DNA of 64,000 nt from Apostichopus japonicus. Taxonomy: Eukaryota > Echinodermata > Holothuroidea > Aspidochirotida > Stichopodidae. A model generated the notes under the pieces. That model was not told the DNA's origin, searched no databases, and was given only the letters and a program-made list of their open reading frames with translations. This document shows, piece by piece, positions 38,801 to 50,800 of the stretch (its first letter is position 1; each line of letters opens with the position of its first letter). The stretch lies in assembly GCF_037975245.1 (NCBI RefSeq), contig NC_092570.1, forward strand, positions 2,439,501 through 2,503,500. Direction: 5' to 3'. A program made the translations under genes and the position numbers.

Positions 38801-41800
38801 TTGCGCTAGTCTTCACACCCTTTAAAGGAGAAATAAACCCTAGTTTTTTTTGCATCCATTCTTACGTTTTGACAGATGGTCTTTCCAATAAAAGCAAAAG
38901 AAAAGCATAAAAATCCCTTCTTTGAGGTGAAAAAACGATTTGAATGTAGTTCATGTGTCGCGCCATTTTGTTTGAATTGAGCCAGTACCCGGATGTACCG
39001 TGACGAAAGCTAGCCGCATCGCGTATTTTCTCAAAAGTTGACACTGTAAGAATTTTCAAGTAGAGAGTGTGCTCTGTTGAATGTTGAGTATGTTTTTGAT
39101 GTAACAGTTAATATATTATCTTTTAATGTATATATATATATATATATATATATATTTAATGTTTTAAAGGCATTGAAGACTCGCCCTAAACCGTGTGTGG
39201 CCATCTGAAAAAGTTAACTTTCTTGTCACTTGACACAAACGTCACTTGCTTGCAAGTGACATTTTGTTCATGTCCCTACAAAATGCAGACAGTAATGAAA
39301 CGTGATACCGTGTTATCTTTAGCTGGACCTGAGATGTCCATCGCTGTATTGTTGTACACTTTGCTGTGGGTATTGACCGCAGCTGTATGTACTGACTGTA
39401 CACTAGCGTCTACTTACTGACGGTAGCAAGCTGTGTGTGTATTTTCTGGGATCGATGGTGGTGTCTAACACTTCTGTTACACCTCATTCAAAACTAGGTC
39501 AGATTATAGGCATAAGACGTTTCTTTTTGCGCTAGTCTTCACACCCTTTAAAGGAGAAATAAACCCTAGTTTTTTTTGCATCCATTCTTACGTTTTGACA
39601 GATGGTCTTTCCAATAAAAGCAAAAGAAAAGCATAAAAATCCCTTCTTTGAGGTGAAAAAACGATTTGAATGTAGTTCATGTGTCGCGCCATTTTGTTTG
39701 AATTGAGCCAGTACCCGGATGTACCGTGACGAAAGCTAGCCGCATCGCGTATTTCAAGACAAAATCGTTGCCAATCTCTAAAGTAATTAGAATTGTACTT
39801 TCAACAATAGTAATGAATAAAATATCGATCAAAAAATATTTTTTGTCTTTATTGATCTGTAAAAATGCTTAAAAAGTGTGTAAAATTTGTTATTGTAACG
39901 AGTATCAGTAGAAATATAAATTTTGGGATCTTTTCAAGGAATTGATTTTTAACGTGTTTAAATTAGATTGCTTTCAACACGCAAACCGTACTCAGTCCTA
40001 GCGATAGCGTTACTTACGTCCATCATTGCACTCCAATTTACTGCCGAGCAAATATCTTCAGACAAGAAAATGGAAGCCTTTGGATTGGAATCGTATCTTT
40101 TCGAACCAGAATATTCAGAGGGAGAACTGAGACATCGAGAGGAGGAGTTTGTGCAAAGAATCAGTCCGCGACTGTTGGTGATGTTGGGTCGAATTCCGTT
40201 GCTGATACGAATACCGGTTACGCGAGCCACTGCGAAGAATGGTGTCTGTGTGCACTCTGTTCGCCATTGGAAAGCGACAAGGGGAGGATATGCTGCTATG
40301 GATTGTTCGCGGAAAAAGCTTTGTTGAACGCAGGAGAATGTCTGACCAACAGACCTGAATTCTCCCAGATATTTTTGCAGCCAGTTCATTTAGAACTCTG
40401 TTTTGTAAATTTCTTGAGGTACAAGAAGAAGAATCCTTTTCCTACGGCTGCTAAGAACATAACGAACAGGTACTGTACACCTCAGTGAAAGTTCACTCTT
40501 TTCCGGATATTTTATTCCATCTGGAATAACGAAATATCTTTTACCTTTTTCTGCTCCCTCTTCCCCTCTTCGGTTAACACAACCAAAGGCTTGGCATTCG
40601 GGCATTTTAACCGGTGAAATAAGCGAAGCAAGATGCTCGAACATAGTGCGAATAGACTATAACTCGTATGCAAAGCTTCATTGTTTTGAAGTTACGATGT
40701 GGCTGGTGTACGTCACTTTTGAAGCGCCCTCAATACTCATTTTAACAAAATGGCCGTTGTTCAAATGGGTAAAAAAAAATAATTGGAAAATTCGCGTAAA
40801 ATTCAGGGAAACTATATTTTGCTTAGTAATTTCATAAATGGTATCAGAAAAATATCCCCTACCGCATGTACGCTCCAAAAACCCAGAGTTTATTTCTCCT
40901 TTAAACTATTTCTCTCTCTCGCTCCTCCTGTAGGTTCACATCCTGGACCCCACGGATCCAGCGAGTCTGCTCTTCTTTGAGCAAGCTGAAAGTTTCTTAG
41001 ACGCGGACTTCCCCGTCAGACTGGGCTTTGTGTTCGTCGTGGACGACACCGATGAAATCGACGGAACAAAAGATGCGGGCGTGGCCATGATGAGACTCTT
41101 CAATTTCATGATAATAGACGACGGGGCAAAGGAGGCTCTAACGCTCATGACCCAGGTAAAGTGGAATCACAACGGTCGGAAAATCTTTAAAAAAAAAAGA
41201 TATTTTCTGTGAGATGTGTGGAATTTGAATAGATAAAACTTGTCTATCTACCTGGTCACGTAGTTTTAAAATGGTAATGCGGTACATACGACGCCTCTCA
41301 ATTCAATTGAATAAATAATAAATCCAAAGCAAATAATTTTCAGAAAAGTGCATTGGAAAATGACAGACAAATTTTAATGTAGGTAAGGAAAATTATTAAT
41401 AAATAGTAAATAAATAAAAAATAGTAAATAAATAAATAAATAAATGGTACCGTCTACCAACTGAGATAATTATCTGTGAGATGGTTGGTGTCTAAACTTA
41501 CAATTATTATATGCATGAAACGATCAAAATTTAGCAAGTATTTTTTTGGGGGGGGGCTATATTTCACAAACGTTCCAGTCAGTTATATGTCCCCATCGAT
41601 GAGTCTGTGGTTGTGATTTCTGATCACCAAACTCATAAATAGAGCCACTTCTTCTCATACTCAGTTTTTGAAATCATGATTTGACAGTGTTTTCTTCGTA
41701 AAAGTGTATGCTTTGCCAACTAGTATAGATAATGAAAAGTTAAAAAAAAAGAAGGAAAAGTTAAAAAAAAAAAAAAATGAAAAATAAAAGAAAATAAAAT

Positions 41801-44800
41801 AAAAATGGTATTGATAGTAGTTGTTATCACTCAGTTTTGAGTAGGTTCATTTTCTGTTTCAAGTTATCCTCCCAAATTGCGACGAGTAGTTCGTCAGAGA
41901 ACGCCAAACTGTATCAACATTTTATCGGGACATCGAGTTGAGTTATATCATCTCAGCCTGCAGGACAATTCTTAAAGTCTCAAATCTTTAAATCTGACCC
42001 TTTCATTGATTTAAAAACTATTGTCATTTCCGACCAGATCCTGGAACAAGTTGACGATGAGTTGGAGGAGAGCAAGGTGACCATAGATCATGTGATAAGT
42101 GTCTTCAAGGAACATCATCCCGGGGAGGACATCGATGAGATAATTAATGCCGACACCGAATACGATGACCGACGGAAGGTAAAACGGATTCCTCATTTCT
42201 TATGCCATCTGTTCCCTGCATTTTTAGAATTTTTTGGGGAAACAAATTTAGCAGATATAAAGCAAATGAGGGAGAGTGTAGGTTGTAATCATAAGTGAAA
42301 TTATAGAGAGTAATAGAAACCCTTGTATCCTTGTGAAGAAATGTGGGATGAGGGGAAAAATTATGGTTAGGGAACAAGAGAAAAGAGGAATGTAAAAGCC
42401 AAGATGGAAGTAAATGTTAAGCCATTGGAGCAGGTCTTATCCCACCCATCCTAATGCTCAGTGGCAGAGCGTCCATACAGTCGGGGGGGGGGGCGGATGC
42501 CTCCCTGACGGACTCAAATGGACTGCTGGCGCCCTTTTCAGCTTTTTACCACTTTTTACTCATTCTCCATTATTGACTTTTTTATTGCCTTCTCATCTAC
42601 CTATTGACATTTGTCACATTTTGTTGGTGTAATTTTCTGACAAAATGCTCTAACGGCGGTCTTTAATTTATCGGCCAAGAACTGTACGTTTTTTTGTGGT
42701 TTAATGTATCTTACAGAGACAACTCATGCGTTATAAGGTTAACAATTGTCATGGATGGTCAGCTCTTCATGGTTTAATAGCCAAGGAGTGGTTAATACTT
42801 TACACTATATTTTTCAACGAAATATTATCCCTGTGAAGTGTATAATGTCTCAACAGGACTTTCTTTTAATTTTTGCACTTATTTGGCAAAATGTATACAA
42901 ATGGAATACAAAATAGAAGTTCCTGTTTTGATTCGGTGATTGTGATGTGTGGGAAGCAGCATGATTCTAAAAGCTGCGCCGAAATGCTGAGTCCCGCTTG
43001 TAGTTTGTAAGTTTTACCTGTTATGTTACTTTAAAGTGGGGAGATTGGCAGATTTATAGTCAATGTTTGAAATAATATTTTGTATTTTCTCCTTTTATGA
43101 GAGCAGGCCAGCAAGGGTTTCTATCAGAAGACAGCACTGGGCAAGCTTCCTCAAGTACTTGTGAATGGAGTACCAATAGCAGAGAATGAAGTGAGTTAAC
43201 ATGTGTCTTTCTGTTTGGGTGGGGGGGGGGATTAGAAGATAAGATTAGAAGAGTCCAACATATGAATTTAATAGTATGACTAGTAGGTTTTGGTTGTGCC
43301 TCATCCTTATCAAGATTTCCAAAACTCCAGAAAGAGAAAATGATTCTCGATAGCATTGTTTAGTTCCTAAAATTATTTTTATTTTTTTCGATGGCCCTGT
43401 TTCTTCCTGTTCGTAGCTTTCTCCAGAAGAATTTGAAGATTCAGTGATTACTACAATTATGCAGCTGACACCAGAATTCCAACGAGATGTCTACCGGGTA
43501 AGTTTCGTTTGTCTTAGAATTTTGTTTGTGATCAAATAAGTTAATAGTAAAAACTGTTTCATTTTCTACTGCACCGCACTGCAGAAAACAGCTCCAAACT
43601 GCACTAGGCAGTGCCACTACAGTATACTACACACTACAGTACAACTCCATCGCATCATACTACACTGCACTGCAGGGCATCACATAACATCATATAACAT
43701 TGCAATCTACAGTTCAAATCCATACCACACGACACTAACAGAACAGCCCATACCCCAGGATACTATACAGCACAGTAGCATACCAGATGATAATACACAG
43801 CATAGCACAGCACCATTTCACAGAAAACTACACAACACAGCACCATACCAGATGATATTACACAACACAGCACCATACCACAGGATAATACACAACAACA
43901 TACCATATGATACTACTCAGCACCGCACCATACCACAGGATAATACATAACACAACACCATACTACATGATAAAACACATCAAAGCACCATACCACAGGA
44001 TAATACACAACGCAACACCATACCATATGATACTACTCAGCACCGCACCATACCACAGGATAATACACAACACAGCACCATACCATATGATACTACTCAG
44101 CACCGCACCATACCACAGGATATTACACAGTACAGCACCATACCATATGATAATACACAGCACAGCACAGCACCATACAACAGGATAATACACAACACAG
44201 CACCATACCATATGATACTACTCAGCACCGCACCATACCACAGGATAATACACAACACAACACCATACCATATGATAATACACAGCACAGCACCATACCG
44301 CAGGATAATACACAATACAACACCATACTATTATACTACTCAGCACCGCACCATATCACAGGATAATACACAATACATTACCATTCCATATGATGCTACA
44401 CAGCAAAGCACCATAACACACCACACCGCTCCATGTTATATGGAGACATTATAATAGAGTACACTTTTCTCTCATGATTTATCTCCAGGGTATCATCCGA
44501 GACGGCACAGACCTCTTGGAGTATGTGATGGAGCAACCCAATGTGATCCCTCGACTGAATAAGCGCATCCTCTCCACAGATTCCCAGAGGATCATAGACC
44601 TGACAGGTTCAGTTGGTGAGTGGTAATAGACTCCAATGCAATGTGCAAATATCTATTGTAAATCTGAAATTATAACTACAGAGAGATAAATAAAAGCAGT
44701 TGTCCTTGTGGATATCAGTGACAGGGTTCAGAGGAGGGTGCGGAGGGGGGGGGGAGGGGGTTGGTTGAGTGGGAACAGGTGGTTACCATAACATTGCCAC

Positions 44801-47800
44801 GACCATCCTCAATGGCAGTAATGTGAGGCTAGCGAAGTACTTGTGGTGCATGGATGTTTTACGGAAATATCTATGTAGTTCGGTAGCCAGTGGCACCAAC
44901 ATGAAAAGAAACACAGTGGTAGGGGGAGGGGGGTGAGGGGGATGAGGGGGATTGCGTTGTGTTTCTGGGAGGTTCCAATAAAATAGTATCGGGTCTTGTT
45001 GTAAGGTGGTATATGTTTGAATTTGGTTCATACATGCAGTAGGGCATAAGGGTTGTTGCAGAAGTAGGTGAAAGTAATATTTAGTATCTCTTTTTCTTTC
45101 TAAAAATGTTATACAAGGTTCTCTTTAGTAAGATCAGTTTCTATCAAGATAATCATCATAAACATCATCTCAAACATAATTTCACAGATTGAAAACATTA
45201 TCAAAAGGGATCTTACAGAATCAACTAGACACCTGTGTATAAGGTGACCATTAACTGTCAAGTTATTGAAAGAATGGTTTGAATGCAATGACCAATGGTA
45301 AAAACGACTAAACCCGATTTCTTTTCCTTTCAGTTCCAGACGTTGATCTGAGCAGCGAGGGGATTGCGAACCTCAAAGAGACAGAGTTAACAGCTGCAGT
45401 GACTGAGTCTCTCAAATATCTTACCAAAAGAGGTAAGTTTGTTGGTAATATTCTTACATAAATATGGCTTTCAGGCAGCAATTTTCCAAAGGCATTCATG
45501 TGGAGTAGATACCGCTAAACTTCACAAACCCTGTCAGTAAATTTAAAAACTCTAAACCTATAAATTTAGTCCAAACAGTAGAATAAGAAAAACGAAGCAT
45601 TTGTCGTCGTGGTTGTATCTATGCCATCATACCTGTTTGCTTCAAGTTCACACATTTTGTACAAAATGTCACTAGATTCGATTAGAGATATCTCGTGAAC
45701 GACAGCTAGGAATCGAATGCAAGTTGGGCCAACCTTTCATTAATTCATTTCTTCTTTGGCAGGTTAAAAATGAATTTACCACAAAAAGTATTCTGTTTAC
45801 AATCTTCAAAACATGACTGACCTTACATGTGACCTTATTTGACCTTTATCTTTTCAGAGGATACAGCGATCCGTCAAGTTTCGATCTGGGTTGTAGCAGA
45901 TCTCTCCACCGCCAAGGGTCGTAGTCTCTACTACAACGGGATAAAATATGCCGTAAGTCTTGATTTAGAAAGAAAAATCAGTTGTTTATAAAGTTTAAAA
46001 AATTTAACGTCTTTCATTGTTTCATTGTTTTTGTAAGAAAGACATTGCCATGTTGTGATGCAGTTTTTCAGAATCTGTTATTCTTTAGATCTAGTGTGAT
46101 ATCAATTAGCTTGTACATTATTATTAAAACTTATTCAGTTAACCTGTGATGAAAGACCCTGCATTTATTAAATCTGAATGCCCCAGGAAGTTATGTTAAT
46201 CATTTTAGTACATATCCACCTCATTTAAAGAAAATTGAAGAGAAAAAAGTCAGCTTATTGACGAAAGTTTCAAGCATCTCACACCGGTCCTGTGTTTGTT
46301 CCTCCACAGAAATCATCCAACTCAGTCAGGATTGGCATCATTCATAACACAGACGTATCCCAAGACCATCATTGGTTGACGAAAGCCGTACAGGCAACGC
46401 TTCACACGCAGACGAGAAACTATGCAAAGAATTTCATCGTAAAGCTTCTGAAAACTGAAAACTTTGAAGCTATTACCTCTGGCAAGAAGAAAATTGAAGA
46501 ATTGGAGGTTCATGTAAGTGTTTATGGATGGCTCCTACAGCCTTATCTAATATCTAAAAGACAAACGATGATGGCTGTGTGGAAATAGGAATCAACCAAA
46601 TTCTTGTCACAAGTTTTTTTTCTTCTTTCCTCCTAAAACAATTTGTTGATTTTTTTGCTTTTTAGGGCATGGACCTTGAGGCTTTCAAGAAAGCTTTTGA
46701 AACAACAGATCCAGAATCGCTACAACTTCATCAGCCATTTTGTAGAAGTGTTCTGAATATGAGGCCAGGTCAAAGGGCAGTTATTGCTAATGGGAAGGTA
46801 AGGAATTATTGTATTGTTTACATGACACATGGAAATATCAGTTTTATATCACATTAGTCGTTTAGTGTGGTTGCTAATATTGTTTGAGTTTTCCATGTAT
46901 AATATCATTTTTAAATCACATTAGTCATTTAGTGTGGTAGCTAATCTTGTTTGTGTTTTCCATGTGATGTTTTTGTTTTGTTCTCTTGTGTTTCTCTGTT
47001 TTTAAATTCTGCAACTGTATTTGTACATATTTAGCCTTTATGCCAATCTAGTTTGATGTTTCTCTATAGGAATACTGCAACTGACAACTGTGGTACATAA
47101 TGTGCTATTCAAGTTTGGTGTTTCTCTGTAAGAATACTGCAACTGTTGGGTATAATATGCCTATATGCTGTTCTAGTTTGATTTTATCTGTAAGAATACT
47201 GCAATATTGGTGTAATAGGCCTATATGCTGTTCTAGTTTGGGTTTTCTCTGTAAGAATACTGCAATATTGAGTATAACATGCCAATATGCTGTTCTAGTT
47301 TGGTTTTCTCTGTAGGAATACTGCAACTGTTGGGCATAGTATGACTATATGCTGTTGTAGTTTGACTTTTATCTGTAGGAATACTGCCTGACAACTGTTG
47401 GCATAATGTGCTATTCTAGTTTGGGTTTTCTCTGTAAGAATACTGCAGCCTTGGGTATAATATGCCTATATACTGTTCTAGTTTGGTTTTTTTCTGTAAG
47501 AATACTGCAATGTTGGGTATAATATGCTTTCATGCTATTTTAGTTTGTTGGTTTTTCTGTAATATCCCTGCAACTGTTGTACTAAATAATAAGCCCATAT
47601 TGTTTCAACTTTTTTCCAGTGCGTGCTTCCTAGTTTTGGTTAGATCTCTTTAAGTGTTTCAATACACATATGTCACATATACCGTAACCCATATGGATTT
47701 GAGTTGACGTTTTGTTTCATTTCTGCATATTATACACATAAAATGTGAGTGAATTACTTCAATCAGGCCAACAGTAACTTGAGGACCAAGGATAACCCCA

Positions 47801-50800
47801 AAACTCATGTAAATTAAGAATAAATCCTCTGAAACTTTGTAACAAAAGATTCTTTTAATATTTGAAGATGACCAAATTGAAAAAAAAAAACCCATCTTAG
47901 TGAGAGAAAAAAAATGCTTTAATAGATATTGGCAGTTAAAGAGGTTTCATAATTTTGGAAAAATGTGACAAATCTTTGGGGTCTGTTTTACAAATGTAAT
48001 TTACCTCCAAATAATTCTTTTCATTTTTTCTCTTTTGTGGCAAAGGTCTTTGGTCCCCTGCTGGAGGACGAGGATTTTACCTCGGATGATTTTGGTCTTG
48101 CAGATAACATGGTCAAAGGATCGTCGGCTACGAATGTGATGAACTCCGTAAGTCAGAGTCCTGTCATCCGTTTAATTTCACAGAATTGTTTGTTTCATTT
48201 CTTCGTTGATTCATGCAGTCGGATCAAATGACAGAGAAACAAGCCAAAATGATTATTTCAATTATATATTGTGTTAATCAACAGTATACTGGAAATATCA
48301 TAGACAAGTTTGAACAGAGCAAAGAAAATCTTGGCTGAAAGGGAGATTTGAAAGAACGACCTCAGGCCTGCAAGTATTAGATATTATTGAGGCAGCCATC
48401 TGGCCCAATAGTTGGTTGAATCTTCTAGCCAAAAATTTTGTTTCTCTGCCGAGAAGTCTTATTCTACCAACCCCCCACCCTCCCCAAGTAATCCTGATTA
48501 TTAAGAAGAAATACTGTCGTTTTTATCTTTCTATGGTTTTTAAGTGAGGACAATTTCTTTTAATTGATTTATGTATATATACCCATCTTAATATTTGTTA
48601 TTTTTTTAAACTTTTTTCTTTTTCATATTGTATGTGTAGTTTTGTACAAAGAGTACAATGAATGTTTGACTTCACTCCTTGTTTGACTTCTTTCCTTTTT
48701 TTTTTGAAGAATTGTGAAGACACAATTCTTCAAAAAAAAAGGAAAGATATTTTGCCCTACTTACAATTCTCTTCATGTATGTTTGTTATTGAATCCGATG
48801 TTGAAATAAATTTATCCTTCTTTTTAACATTCCCATGATAAACTTTCAAGTATCTTGACTCCAAAGAAAAATCTCATTTTTTTTTTCTCAAGCTTTTTCA
48901 ACATTTTCTTCGTAAATTTATCAATTAGTTTCATCTCCTTCTAGCTTACAAAGAAATCACTGGGTCTAAAGTTAGAAGGCGAGGAAGGGAGTACGTTCGT
49001 GATGAGAGTCGATAGTCTGCTGGCATCTAACAGTAGAGAGGAACAGAGGCAGGATTCAAAGGTCAAAAGTGACAAGGAAAGGTCAGTTACCATAGTAACC
49101 AATGTACAATAATATATCCCTCACTTTAAATTACCCCAATAAATTCAAGGTTGACTGAATTTGCCTTCTTTAATGCATGAAATGAAATTTTTAACTTGTA
49201 AAATTAATGAACAACATTTACGTGGGATTTTATTATGGAACGTCATAAACTAAAAATAAATCTGCTGTAAGGGATGAGGGTGGAGGAGGAGGGGGGGCGA
49301 AGGGGAGGGGAGGAGGGTGTTGATATTTGGATAGAGTAAGGGTGTCTTTTTCATAATTTCCCTCTTTGTTTTTTCATCTTTGCTATTTTTTTCATAACCT
49401 CATTAATTTCATACCTCATATTGTCTCTCTCGATTGTTGTGTAGTGTCATAAAGATACCGCCAGCCGACCCAGATTTTCCGAGTTTTGACATCTTTGTGA
49501 TCCTTGATCCGCTCACCCGTCATGCCCAGAAGTGGAGCCACATTCTAACCGTTTTGACCCAAGCCTTCAACGTGAACTTACAGGTGGCGCTGAATCCACA
49601 AGATATGCTGTCCGAGATGCCCATGAAAAGGTTAGCTAACGGTTTACTGTGTGATCCTGTGCTATTTTGTAGTGGTATATTGAAGTGGTTGAGGGCCGGG
49701 GGGGGGGGGGGATGTGGGCTGTGAAAGGGTGAAGGGGAGTGTGAACTTGATCAATATGATGGTTTATGTGTATTATGTCCTATTGTTGCTTTAGTACTTA
49801 TGCTAAAATGAGAAGATGTTCCCTAATTTTTCCATTATTTACTAATTTTAGCAACCCCTTCTTGTTATGATATAGAATACATCTGGTATCTAGTGGGCTC
49901 TCTGTATATGCAGTATATCACAAGAGGGAAAGAGGATGGGGTAGGGATGTCGCATGAGGAGGGGGGGGGAGGGGTAGGGATGTAGCATGAGGAGGGGGAG
50001 GGGGTAGGGATGTAGCATGGGAGGGGGTAGGGATGTAGCATCAGAGAGGGAGGTAGGGATGTAGCATGGGAGAGAGAGTGGGGGGGAGGGGTAGGGATGT
50101 TGCATGCGAGAGAGGGGGTAAGGATGTAGCATCAGAGAGAGGGGGAGAGGTTAGGGATGTAGCATGGGAGGGGGAAGGGATGTTGCATGAGAGAGAGGGG
50201 GAGGGGGTAGGGATGTAGCATGGGAGAGAGTGGGAGGGGGTAGGGATGTAGCATGTGAGAGAGGGGGGTAGGGGATGTAGCATGTGAGGGGGATAGGGAT
50301 GTAGCATGTGAGAGAGGGGAGTAGGGGATGTAGCATGTGAGGGGGATAGGGATGTAGCATGAGAGAGTGGGGGTGGGGGAATCATGGAGCAGATGTCGGC
50401 TTGATTGTGTTCTAGTATATTAAAGGTGTTTTGGGAAACAGATGTGTTTGAGGGTTTTTGTGAGGTCACCCTAAAGGATTTCAGATATCTCTGAAGTTTT
50501 GTGAAGGCCAGCCTGTGTGTTTATAGTTGATGATGATTTAACTGTATTTAAAATGGATCCCTGTCTTGCTTGTTCACAGTTTTTACAGATATGCACTGGA
50601 GCCTGAAATTACCTTTAGAGTCGATAATAGGTAAGTTAACTAACTACACACTTCTCAAAAGCTTGACTATCTTTGGAACTGGGTGTCGGTAAATCAGATA
50701 GACGCATGTTGACAATAGTGGAGATACTGTCAGAAATGACGATATGTATAAAGTTACCTTCAGAATTTTATCGGTAAGTTACTTTAGTGTGAAGTGACAG

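Larger units (their letters stand above)
39552..40900. mobile_element. Kolobok-like DNA transposon with TTAA target duplication
   Basis: The left end AGGAGAAATAAACCC follows TTAA (39548-39551). The right end, read inverted, is AGGAGAAATAAACTC and is followed by TTAA (40901-40904). Subterminal blocks also match (CGCCATTTTGTT and GGCCATTTTGTT, inverted). TTAA duplications, AGG-type termini and a THAP exon inside are hallmarks of the Kolobok superfamily. At 1349 bp with no complete transposase it must be non-autonomous or decayed. It inserted just upstream of UGGT exon 12. Confidence 0.7.

Noticed and set aside
39958-40389. 143-codon minus-strand frame antisense to the P2X7-C remnant
   Set aside because: Shadow of the opposite-strand domain. 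The cysteine pattern and similarity belong to the plus strand.
43907-44454. Repeat proteins rich in APYHRIIHN or WYGAVL
   Set aside because: Frames through the 30/60-bp minisatellite inside a UGGT intron. Period divisible by three keeps them open by chance.
49890-50469. Pro/His/Ser-rich antisense frames (LSHATSLP-type repeats)
   Set aside because: Translation of the G-rich minisatellite in UGGT intron 23.
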